Source: Aeromicrobium phragmitis
Lineage (GTDB): Bacteria; Actinomycetota; Actinomycetes; Propionibacteriales; Nocardioidaceae
Direction: 5' to 3'
Length of the DNA: 64,000 nucleotides
Assembly (NCBI RefSeq): GCF_003674095.1
Contig: NZ_RDBF01000005.1
Location: 124,001-188,000, forward strand
Positions within the stretch are counted from its first letter, which is position 1. The number at the start of each line of letters is the position of its first letter. The notes beneath the pieces were generated by a model that saw nothing but the letters and a program-made list of their open reading frames with translations, was not told where the DNA came from and made no database searches. Position numbers and translations under genes: made by a program. This document shows, in pieces, positions 45,066 to 54,344 of the stretch.

Positions 45066-46157
45066 TCACCCAGGCGTAGCGACCGTGACCACGGGCTCGA
45101 GGCCGAGGAACGCGCCGTAGCGCGCGGCCGCTTCGTCCAACGCGTCGCGCTCGGCCCGGCTCAGCGCCCCGTCGTACGGCTCGAGGTCGAAGACCACGCG
45201 CTGACCGACGGTGCGCTTCATCCGCGCCACCAGCTGCCCGTCCACCAAGGCCATACCGAGCGCCGTCTCCCGTCCCGCGGGCACGACGCCGCGGGCGTCG
45301 AGCACCATGCGGCTGTCCTGGTAGCCGCGGTACATCTCATCGAGCACTTGCAGCAGATGCCCCTGGGGCTTCAGTGATCCGGACGGGCACTCGCTCTCGC
45401 GGGCGTGCCAGAACGTGCGGCCCTGATGCTCGAAGGACCCGAGCTGGTCGCGGACCTCCGCGATAGCGGTTCGCACCTCGCCGAGCGGCAGCGTCGCCCA
45501 GTAGGCGAGATCCTTCTCGGTCGCGGGGCCATGCCCGGTGAAGTAGCGCAGGGCCAGGGCGGCGAGCGATTCCGCCCGGTCGAGCCGGGGCGCTGCCGGC
45601 ACGCGGTCGGCGAACAGCGCATACGTGTGGACGCCCTCGCGCGGCCGTCCGCTGCAGACGAGCTGATCGAACTCGAGAAGCGCGAGGAACGTCATCAGGA
45701 CGGCACCGGTGGTGTCGATGCCCCCGGCCCTGAGCGCGGCAGCCACCTCGTCGCGTGTCCGGTGAGGCTCCCGGCCCAGCGCATCCACCACGACAGAACC
45801 CATTCGGTCCAGGTCGGACGTGGTGAGCCCGTGGTCACGGTGCAGTTGGCGCAGCACGAGCGTCCGCAACCGTGGAGCGGTCAGGTCAAGCAGCCACCCG
45901 ATGTCCTCGGCCGCGACGTAGTGCCACGTGGGACGCAGGACGTGCGTGCGGATGACCCGACCCTCGTCAAGCAGGTGCCGCAGGTCGTCGGGGGTGGGCG
46001 TCGCAGTCCGGGCGGCCACCGCCCACCCGGATTGGGCGACGTTCTCTGCCTGGACGGCGAGCAGCCCACGCACGACGTCGACCGCGGCCGGCGCGTGCGG
46101 CGTCACGAGGAACTGGCTTCGCAGCCGCCACCGGGCGAGGTCGTGCTCGGTCAGCAT
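45066..46157 (-). CDS. Winged-helix DNA-binding protein, HTH_42 (AlkZ-like) family
   Basis: 363 aa matching the actinobacterial HTH_42 family: N-terminal region with GLLAVQAENVAQSGWAV, central HVLRPTWHYVAAEDIGWLL, and C-terminal beta-rich part. Some relatives (AlkZ, YcaQ) are DNA glycosylases with a Q-x-Q or Q-x-D motif; here the site reads Q-A-E, so activity is uncertain. ATG at 46157 chosen by fit to relatives. Convergent with the BlaB-like gene, 1 nt apart. Confidence 0.82.
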   Translation of the reverse strand: MLTEHDLARWRLRSQFLVTPHAPAAVDVVRGLLAVQAENVAQSGWAVAARTATPTPDDLRHLLDEGRVIRTHVLRPTWHYVAAEDIGWLLDLTAPRLRTLVLRQLHRDHGLTTSDLDRMGSVVVDALGREPHRTRDEVAAALRAGGIDTTGAVLMTFLALLEFDQLVCSGRPREGVHTYALFADRVPAAPRLDRAESLAALALRYFTGHGPATEKDLAYWATLPLGEVRTAIAEVRDQLGSFEHQGRTFWHARESECPSGSLKPQGHLLQVLDEMYRGYQDSRMVLDARGVVPAGRETALGMALVDGQLVARMKRTVGQRVVFDLEPYDGALSRAERDALDEAAARYGAFLGLEPVVTVATPG

Positions 46158-46269
46158 GCAGCCGACCGTTCGTCGCCCTGTGCGCGACCGACAAAGCAGG
46201 GCTCGAACTTCGTCTTTACGCATGTAGGCAGCGACACCGTGAACTCCTAGTGTTCTAAATCACACCCGC

Positions 46270-46285
46270 TGTGGCGCGCGCCACA
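46270..46285. promoter_or_regulatory. 16-bp palindrome upstream of acyl-CoA synthetase gene
   Basis: TGTGGCGCGCGCCACA, a perfect palindrome 20 nt before the start codon. It is a candidate operator for the cluster's own PucR-type regulator or another factor. Confidence 0.5.
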
Positions 46286-46305
46286 GACAACCGCTTGGAG
46301 GGCCG

Positions 46306-47781
46306 ATGCAGCTCGGATATTTGCCGTGGGGCGGATCCACCCTATTCGACGCGCGATGGGACGCGGTAGGACTTCGTGACGACCGGGTCGAACTCAGCTA
46401 CCGCGAGTTCGACTCCTGGGTCGCCGCCTTCGCCGAGCAGCTCTCCGAACGAGGATTCGGCGAGGGCGACGTCCTCGCGATCATGCTGCCCAATCGTGTC
46501 GAACTCCTCGTCGCCATGTTCGCGGCGTGGCGCCTCGGCGGCGCCGCCACCCCAGTGAACCCGGTGTTCACCGCGAGCGAGGCGGACTATCAGATCTCCG
46601 ACTCCGGCGCGAAGCTCGTGGTCAACCTCGGACACTCGGCGCCCGACGGTGGGCGACCGGCCATCCCCGTCGACGCCATGCGGACCACGCTGCAGGGCCG
46701 GCGCGCGGACCCGGTCCCGCTGATCGGAGACGAGCTCGCTCTGTTGATCTACACCAGCGGGTCCACCGGCCGGCCCAAGGGCGTCATGCTCGACCATGCG
46801 AATGCAGAGGCGATGTCGGGGATGATGGCCCGGCATCTCGGCCTGTCCGAGACGGATCACTGCATGCTGATCCTGCCGCTCTTTCACGTCAACGCGATCA
46901 TGGTGAGCGCCCTCGCCACCGTGCGCACCGGCGGGCAACTCAGTGTCGTGGGCCAGTTCTCCGCCAGCAGGTTCTTCGACCAGGTCGAGCAGCTCCGCCC
47001 CACGTACTTCTCCGCCGTCCCCACCATCTACGCGGTCCTGGCGTCACTTCCCGAGGATGTCCAGCCGGACACGTCCTCCCTGCGCTTCGTGATCTGCGGC
47101 GCTGCGCCGGTCTCGAAGGAACTGCTCGAAAAGTCCCAGGAACGGTACGGCTTCGCGATACTCGAGGGCTACGGACTGACCGAGGGCACCTGCGCGTCGG
47201 CGTGTCACCCGATCGACGGCCCCCGCAAGCTCGGCACCGTCGGTCCGGCCCTCCCTGGCCAGCAGATCGCGATCATGGGAGAGGACGGCTCACTCCTGTC
47301 ACCTGGCGAGGTCGGCGAGGTCGTCATCTCCGGGCCGAATGTGATGCGCGGCTACCTGAACCGGCCTGAGGCGACCGCCGAAACCCTCCGGGGCGGCTGG
47401 TTGCACACCGGCGACGTCGGCCGACTCGACGAGGACGGCTACCTCACGATCGTCGACCGGGTGAAAGACATGATCATCCGCGGCGGAGAGAACATCTACC
47501 CCAAGGAGATCGAGTCCGTCCTCAGCCAGGTCGACGGCGTTCTCGAAGCAGCCGTCGTCGGTCGACCGGACGAGATGTACGGCGAGGTTCCGATCGCCTA
47601 CGTCAGCCCCTACCCCGAAGCCGATCTCACTGAGGACCAACTCCTCGACCACTGCCGGCGACACCTCACCAAGGTGAAAGTGCCCGAACGCATCCACGTC
47701 GTCGAGCAGCTGCCGAAGAATCCCGTCGGCAAGATCGACAAACCAACTTTGCGGCATCTCGTGCAGGCGCAACCCGTCTAA
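46306..47781 (+). CDS. Acyl-CoA synthetase / AMP-dependent ligase
   Basis: Activates a carboxylic acid to its CoA thioester through an acyl-adenylate. 491 aa with the P-loop YTSGSTGRPKGVM (about 151-163), YGLTEG, the TGDVG motif and the C-terminal catalytic Lys in GKIDK. RBS GGAGGG precedes the ATG. First gene of a four-gene run with DUF3556, FAD oxidoreductase and PucR. The substrate (fatty or terpenoid acid) cannot be read from sequence. Confidence 0.93.
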   Translation: MQLGYLPWGGSTLFDARWDAVGLRDDRVELSYREFDSWVAAFAEQLSERGFGEGDVLAIMLPNRVELLVAMFAAWRLGGAATPVNPVFTASEADYQISDSGAKLVVNLGHSAPDGGRPAIPVDAMRTTLQGRRADPVPLIGDELALLIYTSGSTGRPKGVMLDHANAEAMSGMMARHLGLSETDHCMLILPLFHVNAIMVSALATVRTGGQLSVVGQFSASRFFDQVEQLRPTYFSAVPTIYAVLASLPEDVQPDTSSLRFVICGAAPVSKELLEKSQERYGFAILEGYGLTEGTCASACHPIDGPRKLGTVGPALPGQQIAIMGEDGSLLSPGEVGEVVISGPNVMRGYLNRPEATAETLRGGWLHTGDVGRLDEDGYLTIVDRVKDMIIRGGENIYPKEIESVLSQVDGVLEAAVVGRPDEMYGEVPIAYVSPYPEADLTEDQLLDHCRRHLTKVKVPERIHVVEQLPKNPVGKIDKPTLRHLVQAQPV

Positions 47782-47872
47782 CGCGACGACGCCACAGCCC
47801 CTCACTCCATCCACCTGGTTCAGCGCGAGCGAGTGCTCGTGCTGGACGCCCTTGCCCAAAAGGAGCAGACCT

Positions 47873-49723
47873 GTGGGATTCAAGACTGCAGACATGCCGC
47901 CGGTAGATCCGGCGGAATACGACTCGATGCCGTTCATGGAACGCATGCGCATACTGGCGACGCACTGGGTCGACTACGGATTCGGCGGCCCCAAGACCAA
48001 CCACATGCTCTACATGTACAAGCTGGCGTTCTACATCGTCGGCGGCACGTTGATCGTCGGCCTCACCACACCGGGACTCGGAGGCCTCACCCACGTCGCC
48101 TCCTGGTGGGGCGAGCCGATCGTGTACCAGAAGTTGATGGTCTGGACGGTCCTGTTCGAAATCGTGGGGCTCGCCTCCTCCTCCGGTCCCCTGGCCTTCA
48201 AGTTCAAGCCGTTCATTGGAGGCTTCCTCTACTGGAGTCGGCGCAACACGCTGCGGCTGCCACCGTGGCCGGGGAAGGTGCCGTTCACGCGCGGCGACCA
48301 CCGCACCACGTTCGACGTCACGCTCTACGCGACCATCCTCGCGGTACTCGGCTTCCTGCTCGTCACCCCTGGTGTGCAGTCCTCCGCGCTGCCGGGCAGC
48401 GACGCCGGACTCCTCCCCCAGTGGGCGCTGCTGACCTACGTCGGCCTCATCATCGTCATGGGCCTGCGGGACAAGGTGATCTTCCTGGCTGCGCGCTCAG
48501 AGCAGTACGTCGCGGTCATATTCTTCTTCGGAGTCCTCTCCCACCACGTCGACATGATTCTGGCGGCCAAGGTCGCGATGGTCACGATCTGGTTGGGCGC
48601 CGGCGTCTCCAAGTTCGGCCACCACTTCACCAACGTGGTTCCGCCGATGATGAGCAACACCCCGTGGCTGACGTCGTTGCGGTTCAAGCGATCGCTCTAC
48701 CGCCGCTACCCCGAGGACCTGCGGCCCTCCAGGGTGGCCTGGGGCTTTGCTCACATCGGTGGCACCGTGGTCGAACTCCTCCTCCCCCTCGTGCTGCTGT
48801 TCTCGACCCACCCCACCATCACCTGGCTGGCCATCGCAGGCATGATCGTCTTCCATATCTTCATCACGTCGACGTTCCCGCTCGCCGTGCCGTTGGAGTG
48901 GAACGTCTTCTTCATCTTCGCCACGGCATGGTTGTTCGGGGGCTTCCCGGCCTGGGACGGCTACGGCGTGGGCGACGTCAGTTCCGGATGGGTCTATCTG
49001 CCGATTCTGGCCGCGTTCCTGACCTTCCCGATTCTCGGGAACCTGCGTCCGGACCTGGTGTCGTTCTTGCCCTCGATGCGGCAGTACGCGGGCAACTGGG
49101 CGTCGGCCACCTGGGCCTTCCGCGGGGACGAGGCCGAGGACAAGCTCAACAAGCACCTGGTGAAGTACAACCTCAACCAGGTCGACCAGTTGAGCGCGGC
49201 CTTCGGCAAAGAGGTGGCGGAGATCTTCATGCAGAAGGCGATGGCTTGGCGCACGATGCACAGCCAAGGCCGTGGTTTGATGTCGCTGATGATGCATCAC
49301 CTGGACAAGCTCGAGAACTACCGCATTCGCGAGGGGGAGTTCGTGTGCACGACGCTGGTGGGGTGGCAGTTCGGCGATGCCCACCTGCACAACCCCGCGA
49401 CGATCGCAGCCGTGCAGCGGCGCTGTCAGTTCGAGCCCGGCGAGTGCGTCGTCGCCTGGGTCGAATCCCAGCCGATTCACAAGAAGACCCAGGAGTACAA
49501 GGTGATCGACGCGGCACTCGGGATCGTCGAGCGCGGCACGTGGCGCGTCGAGGATGCCGTAGCCGAGCAACCGTGGTTACCGAACGGCCCCATCGCGCTC
49601 AACGTCACTTGGCGTAGGCCCGGGTACCGACCAGGCGCGCACACCGTTCATCCGGTGGCGCAGGCCGAGGAGGTCGTCGCCGAGGCGCCGGCAGTGGTGC
49701 CGTCGAAGGGCGAACTCGCGTGA
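47873..49723 (+). CDS. DUF3556 multi-pass membrane protein
   Basis: 616 aa with about ten hydrophobic segments up to residue ~400 and a soluble C-terminal domain with an AMAWRTMHSQGRGLMSLMMH stretch (20 residues). Known only as DUF3556, common in mycolic-acid and related Actinobacteria. The first part has the look of HTTM/gamma-carboxylase-type membrane proteins, but this is weak. GTG at 47873 is chosen because AAAGGAG lies 8 nt upstream. GTGA overlap with the next gene. Confidence 0.82.
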   Translation: MGFKTADMPPVDPAEYDSMPFMERMRILATHWVDYGFGGPKTNHMLYMYKLAFYIVGGTLIVGLTTPGLGGLTHVASWWGEPIVYQKLMVWTVLFEIVGLASSSGPLAFKFKPFIGGFLYWSRRNTLRLPPWPGKVPFTRGDHRTTFDVTLYATILAVLGFLLVTPGVQSSALPGSDAGLLPQWALLTYVGLIIVMGLRDKVIFLAARSEQYVAVIFFFGVLSHHVDMILAAKVAMVTIWLGAGVSKFGHHFTNVVPPMMSNTPWLTSLRFKRSLYRRYPEDLRPSRVAWGFAHIGGTVVELLLPLVLLFSTHPTITWLAIAGMIVFHIFITSTFPLAVPLEWNVFFIFATAWLFGGFPAWDGYGVGDVSSGWVYLPILAAFLTFPILGNLRPDLVSFLPSMRQYAGNWASATWAFRGDEAEDKLNKHLVKYNLNQVDQLSAAFGKEVAEIFMQKAMAWRTMHSQGRGLMSLMMHHLDKLENYRIREGEFVCTTLVGWQFGDAHLHNPATIAAVQRRCQFEPGECVVAWVESQPIHKKTQEYKVIDAALGIVERGTWRVEDAVAEQPWLPNGPIALNVTWRRPGYRPGAHTVHPVAQAEEVVAEAPAVVPSKGELA

Positions 49724-51135
49724 CCAAAGCAGTCGTGGTCGGCAGCGGGCCCAATGGGCTCGCTGCCGCCCTGACCCTCGCCGCCGAAGGCCTCGACGTC
49801 GACGTGCTCGAAGCTGCGGAGACGATCGGCGGTGGAACGCGAACCAGCGAGCTGACGGTGCCTGGGGTGCTGCACGACGAGTGCTCGGGATTTCACCCGC
49901 TGGCCGTCGACACGCCGTTCTCCCGACGCTTCGACCTGACTCGCCATGGGCTGCGCTGGCGGTGGCCCGACATCCAGTACGCCCATCCGCTCGACGGTGG
50001 CCAGGGCGCGGCGGCGTGGCGGTCCGTGGACGACACCGCCTCCGGCCTCGGCCACGACGGATCTCGATGGCACCAGGTGTTCGGCTCACTGAGCGAACGC
50101 TTCGACGACATCGCCGAGGACTTTCTCCGGCCGATGCTCCACGTGCCCGCGCATCCGGTGAAGCTGGCCAGGTTCGGGACCTACTCGCTCGCCCCTGCCG
50201 CCCTGTTGGCCCGCCTGTGGTCCTCGACCGAGGGCCGAGCACTGTTCGCGGGGGTTGCCGCCCATGCGCTCCGCCCGTTCGGGTCCCCGGTGTCGTCCGC
50301 GATCGGTGTCGCGCTCGGAACGGCGGCTCACCGTTACGGATGGCCCGTCGCCGAGGGCGGCTCGGGCTCTATCGCGAAGGCGATGACAAGGATGCTTGAG
50401 CAGCTGGGCGGCAAGGTGCACACCGGGGTCTCGGTGACGTCTTTGCACGAGATCGGCCCGGCAGAGATCGTCATGCTCGACGTCGCGCCGGCGGCCGCGG
50501 CACGGATTGTGGGTGACCGGATGCCGCCGCGCATCGCTCGCGCCCTGAGCCGCTACCGTCACGGCCCGGGAACGTTCAAGGTCGAGTTCGCTGTTCACGG
50601 CGGTGTGCCCTGGACCCACGAGGAATCCCGACGAGCCGGCACCGTGCATGTGGGCGGGACCTTCGAGGAGATTGCGGCGGCCGAGTCGGCGGTGAACCGA
50701 GGGAGCATGCCCGACCGTCCGTTCGTCCTCGTCGGCCAGCAGTTCCTCGCCGATCCGACCCGCGCAACCGGCGACGTCGTCCCCCTGTATGCCTATGCCC
50801 ACGTTCCGTCCGGATTCACCGGCGACGCCACGGCAGCGATCGAGGCACAGATCGAGCGCTTCGCTCCGGGCTTTCGCGACCGCATCGTCGCGCGGCACGT
50901 TCGATCGACGGCGCAGATGGAGCAGCACAATCCCAACTACGTGGGCGGCGACGTGGTGACGGGCGCCAACGACGCGTTGCAACTGGTTTTCCGGCCACGC
51001 ATCGCACTCGACCCCTATGCCTTGGGTGTGCCTGGCGTCTACCTCTGCTCGGCCGCGACTCCGCCAGGCGCCGGAGCCCATGGCATGTGCGGCTACAACG
51101 CAGCCCGGTCCGCGCTGCGGCGGAGCGAACGGTGA
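49720..51135 (+). CDS. Phytoene-dehydrogenase-like FAD oxidoreductase
   Basis: 471 aa with the N-terminal FAD loop VVGSGPNGLAAALTLA and EAAETIGGGTRT, and the C-terminal CRTI-type segment with GAHGMCGYNAA. The family includes carotenoid desaturases and many uncharacterised enzymes. The start overlaps the DUF3556 stop by 4 nt, and its own end overlaps the PucR start, so the genes form one unit. Confidence 0.88.
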   Translation: MTKAVVVGSGPNGLAAALTLAAEGLDVDVLEAAETIGGGTRTSELTVPGVLHDECSGFHPLAVDTPFSRRFDLTRHGLRWRWPDIQYAHPLDGGQGAAAWRSVDDTASGLGHDGSRWHQVFGSLSERFDDIAEDFLRPMLHVPAHPVKLARFGTYSLAPAALLARLWSSTEGRALFAGVAAHALRPFGSPVSSAIGVALGTAAHRYGWPVAEGGSGSIAKAMTRMLEQLGGKVHTGVSVTSLHEIGPAEIVMLDVAPAAAARIVGDRMPPRIARALSRYRHGPGTFKVEFAVHGGVPWTHEESRRAGTVHVGGTFEEIAAAESAVNRGSMPDRPFVLVGQQFLADPTRATGDVVPLYAYAHVPSGFTGDATAAIEAQIERFAPGFRDRIVARHVRSTAQMEQHNPNYVGGDVVTGANDALQLVFRPRIALDPYALGVPGVYLCSAATPPGAGAHGMCGYNAARSALRRSER

Positions 51136-52445
51136 GCCAGGACGGACGCAGCACGATGAGTGAGCACATTCCTCGTCGGCGGACCGTCGTGCCGGGCTCG
51201 CCCGAAGCGGTCGAGATCATGCGGCTCACAGCCGTCGTCGCCGAGCGACTGCAGGCACGACACGACGAGATCAACGCCAGCATGAACGAGGCGATCGAGC
51301 ATTCGATCGCCGATCTCGACGACCCCGAACTCCGGGACATGCTGCATGCCAGCGTCGAAGGCAACATCGCCACCATCCTTCATATGCTCCGCAACGACAT
51401 TCCCGTCGACCACGCTCGGCCCGCGACCGCCGCAACCGAGTACGCCGTCCGGCTAGCACGTCGAAAGGTCCCGGCCACCTCACTGCGCCGGGCCTATCAC
51501 TTTGGTTCCGATGACCTCCTTGCGCAGATTTTCGAGGAGGTGCGGGAGATCGACGTCGATCCCAACGCGCGTTTGCGGCTCCTGCACCATCTCGCCGGCT
51601 GGCTACACAGCTACGTCGACTGGATCTCCCGCATCGTGCTCGATGCCTACGAGGACGAGCGCCGGCAGATCGAGGAGCGCAGTGCCTCGATCGCGGCATC
51701 TGTGGTGCGCGGCGTCCTCGACGACGTGCCGGGCGCACATCAGGGATTCGCCGAGCGCACCGGGTACCGACTCGAGCAGCAGCACGTCGCCGCTGTCATG
51801 TGGATCGCCCAGGCGAACCTCGGCGTCGATCACACCGAGCGATTGAGGTCGCTCGCCGGCGAACTCTCCAGGGCGACCAAGTCCGCGACACCGCTCTTCA
51901 CCGCAGTCGACCGCAACACCGCGTGGGTGTGGTTCGGGCGCGGGAGCCACGGCGGGGAGCTCGACCGAACCAGCGTGCAGTCGGTCCTCGCCGATGACCC
52001 TGAGGCCGGCATCGCCCTCGGTCGCCTGGGACGAGACATCACCGGCTTTCGTACGAGCCACCGTCAAGCCGAAGCCGCGCGTGACGTCGCGAGCGTTGCG
52101 CGGACCGGCCACCAGTTGACCGCGCACGGCGACCGGGCGGTAGCCGTCGTCGCGATGCTCCTCACGGACATCGACGCGCTGGGCGTGTGGGTAGCCGACG
52201 TCTTAGGTCCGCTCGCGTCCGCCACCGAGCAAGCCGAGCGCATGCGCGGGACCCTGCTGGAATTCCTGGCCAACGGCGGGAGCTACCAGGCGACGGCAGA
52301 ACGCTTGCTCCTGCACCGCAATACGGTCAAGTACCGGGTCGAACGAGCCATCGCCTTACGCGGACGGCCGCTCGACAGCGATCGACTCGATCTCGAACTA
52401 GCGCTCGAGGTGGTCAGACTGCTCGGCGACGTGGTACTGCCCTAG
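51132..52445 (+). CDS. PucR-family transcriptional regulator
   Basis: 437 aa (413 if the ATG at 51204-like internal starts are used; GTG at 51132 is favoured by the 4-nt overlap). N-terminal helical sensor (RsbRD-like, about 30-170), middle GGDEF-like PucR domain, and a C-terminal HTH with YQATAERLLLHRNTVKYRVE. PucR proteins usually control neighbouring catabolic genes, so it is the likely regulator of this cluster. It converges on the DUF1990 gene with a 4-nt overlap. Confidence 0.87.
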   Translation: MSQDGRSTMSEHIPRRRTVVPGSPEAVEIMRLTAVVAERLQARHDEINASMNEAIEHSIADLDDPELRDMLHASVEGNIATILHMLRNDIPVDHARPATAATEYAVRLARRKVPATSLRRAYHFGSDDLLAQIFEEVREIDVDPNARLRLLHHLAGWLHSYVDWISRIVLDAYEDERRQIEERSASIAASVVRGVLDDVPGAHQGFAERTGYRLEQQHVAAVMWIAQANLGVDHTERLRSLAGELSRATKSATPLFTAVDRNTAWVWFGRGSHGGELDRTSVQSVLADDPEAGIALGRLGRDITGFRTSHRQAEAARDVASVARTGHQLTAHGDRAVAVVAMLLTDIDALGVWVADVLGPLASATEQAERMRGTLLEFLANGGSYQATAERLLLHRNTVKYRVERAIALRGRPLDSDRLDLELALEVVRLLGDVVLP

Positions 52446-52996
52446 GAGGCCTCCGTTGACCGCTTGACGGCACGCTCGAGAGCCCGCAGGTACCGCTCCG
52501 CCATGACGTTCTGGACGACGGGCAGCAGCGGGCCGGCGAGCCGGGTGAATCGCGCGGCCGGGCGCGAGAACGCCCGCACCGTACAGACGACCGCACCGTC
52601 GTCACATAGCTGGGCGAGGAAGGACTCCTCTCCCGACAACGGGTGACCCGGCAGCGTGCCGTACGCGAAACCTCGACGGCGTTCGTCGTCCAGGACGTAC
52701 ACCACTCGTGCCGGCGCGGTGATCGCGGCGGGGCCAAGTCCGAGGCGCAGCACCAGTACGGAGTCGATCCGCGCGGTGTCAGTCGACGCGACGACGCGCA
52801 CGCCCACGCCGCGCTGCGCCTGCCACCGCAACACGGCCGCGGTTGCCGCGTGGAAATCGCGCTCACCATGGCCGACGAGGCGAGACCGGTCCACGTGGGC
52901 GAAACCGGCAGGTAGTGCGCCGCGTGTCGCTCCTACCAGCTCGTAACTGAACGGCTCCCCATGGAGCTTGTGCAGGTCGTGCCTAGCCGATCGCAT
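52442..52996 (-). CDS. DUF1990 (UPF0548) family protein
   Basis: 184 aa soluble protein with the family features LVGHGERDFHAATAAVLRWQ near residue 45 and YGTLPGHPLSGEESF in the middle. No catalytic residues are known. GGAAGGG lies about 10 nt before the ATG. Its stop region overlaps the pucR stop in convergent orientation. Confidence 0.85.
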   Translation of the reverse strand: MRSARHDLHKLHGEPFSYELVGATRGALPAGFAHVDRSRLVGHGERDFHAATAAVLRWQAQRGVGVRVVASTDTARIDSVLVLRLGLGPAAITAPARVVYVLDDERRRGFAYGTLPGHPLSGEESFLAQLCDDGAVVCTVRAFSRPAARFTRLAGPLLPVVQNVMAERYLRALERAVKRSTEAS

Positions 52997-53089
52997 CTGT
53001 GTCGGGCCCTTCCTCGGCGCGATGACGCTTCCATCCTCCTACCGTTGGCAGCGTTGCGCCGAACCGCGAGGACAGCTACGCCTGGACGC

Positions 53090-53467
53090 CTACGCCACCC
53101 GCTGCAACAGCCCCACCGCGACCGCGACGATCACCACGAGAGCCATCACCACCGGCCAGGTTCGTCGTAGGCTGCGCCGCGCGACGAACGCGCCGACGAG
53201 TACCGGGATGCTGAGCAGCCCCACCGCGAGGGCCGACCACATCACCCCGACCGCGGGCGACGGCGTGCTGCACTCCAGGAAGCAGCCCGTGAAGCTCACC
53301 ACCGCGAAGAACACCGCGTATGCGGCCGGCACCGCGACCAACGCCAGCACGCCGAGGCCCGCCACCACTCCCCACGCCCATCCGCCGCCGGCAGTACGCC
53401 CTCCGGGACGGTCGACGGCACCGTCGTGGGGCGGTGGTGCGTGCACGGACGGGCGAGCGTCGCTCAT
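53090..53467 (-). CDS. Small membrane protein
   Basis: 125 aa: a Pro/Gly-rich cytosolic leader followed by three hydrophobic helices (about 32-58, 70-92 and 103-122). Two cysteines (CFLEC) lie in the first external loop. A promoter-like TTGACG-n17-CACGAT lies 8 nt upstream of the ATG. I do not recognise the family. The 144 nt to the upstream TetR gene show nothing else. Confidence 0.65.
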   Translation of the reverse strand: MSDARPSVHAPPPHDGAVDRPGGRTAGGGWAWGVVAGLGVLALVAVPAAYAVFFAVVSFTGCFLECSTPSPAVGVMWSALAVGLLSIPVLVGAFVARRSLRRTWPVVMALVVIVAVAVGLLQRVA

Positions 53468-53611
53468 GGCATTGCATCGTGGCAGGGCCCTCGACCGCCG
53501 TCAAAGAGCGAGACCCCACGTCGGCGATAGGCGTCGGCTATGTCGCTCGTCGTTCGGCTGGGCGCGGGCCGACCCACCGCGACACTTCCGCCGGCTCCGG
53601 ACGCGGGACGG

Positions 53612-54265
53612 TCATGCGCGTCCGTCCTGGTGCGCGATCGTGGCGATGTCGTCGATGTCCGGGGAGTTTGTCGGCAAGGGCGGACGGGGATCGTCCGCCG
53701 GTCGGAGGGCGTCGAGGATGTAGGCGCGCATCCGCGGAACGATGATCGAACGCCTCGGCTCGTCGATGGTGGTGAGATCCGCGAGCATTCCGGCGAGGAT
53801 CGCGATGTCGGTGACCGTGGTGTCGGCGCGGAGAGCACCATCGCGTTGGGCGTCGCGAACGGCGACGGCCACGTGCTCTGCCCACGGACTGGTCTCGACG
53901 TACTCGGGATGGGCGCGCGCGACGTGCGCCGCGATACGCCGGGCGACGGGACGCCGCAGTGAGAACGCGACGGTCGCGTCGATGAACCGCTCGACGCGAG
54001 GCATCCCTGGCGCCTGCGCGAGAACATCGTCGCCGAGCTCGTCGATCCGCTGCTGATAGCGCTCGTAGAGGCCCAGGATGAGGGCGTCGCGGTCGGGAAA
54101 ATGCCGGTAGACCGTGCCCACGCCGATCCCAAGATCCTCGGCGATGCGGTGAAAACTGACCTCGAGCCCGTCGGTTTCGAACACTTTCTCGGCATGGTCG
54201 AGAATCCGTTCGCGGTTCCTGATCGCGTCACGTCGGCGCGGGCGGGGGTGCGTGGGCTGCGGCAT
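53612..54265 (-). CDS. TetR-family transcriptional regulator
   Basis: 217 aa: N-terminal HTH with RIAEDLGIGVGTVYRHFPDR (about 42-61) and a C-terminal domain of the common SbtR-like type. GATAAT (54277-54272) ends 6 nt before the ATG. It follows the large surface-protein gene on the same strand by 80 nt. Targets unknown. Confidence 0.87.
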   Translation of the reverse strand: MPQPTHPRPRRRDAIRNRERILDHAEKVFETDGLEVSFHRIAEDLGIGVGTVYRHFPDRDALILGLYERYQQRIDELGDDVLAQAPGMPRVERFIDATVAFSLRRPVARRIAAHVARAHPEYVETSPWAEHVAVAVRDAQRDGALRADTTVTDIAILAGMLADLTTIDEPRRSIIVPRMRAYILDALRPADDPRPPLPTNSPDIDDIATIAHQDGRA

Positions 54266-54344
54266 TCCTTCATTATCCGTCGACCGGCAACCTCCGGAGG
54301 GCCCGATCCCAGGACCGATCTACCACCACCATGACGGAGGACAT

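Noticed and set aside
45066..46157. Calling this protein an active AlkZ DNA glycosylase
   Set aside because: The catalytic Q-x-Q/Q-x-D motif is not intact (Q-A-E), so only the HTH_42 family is claimed.
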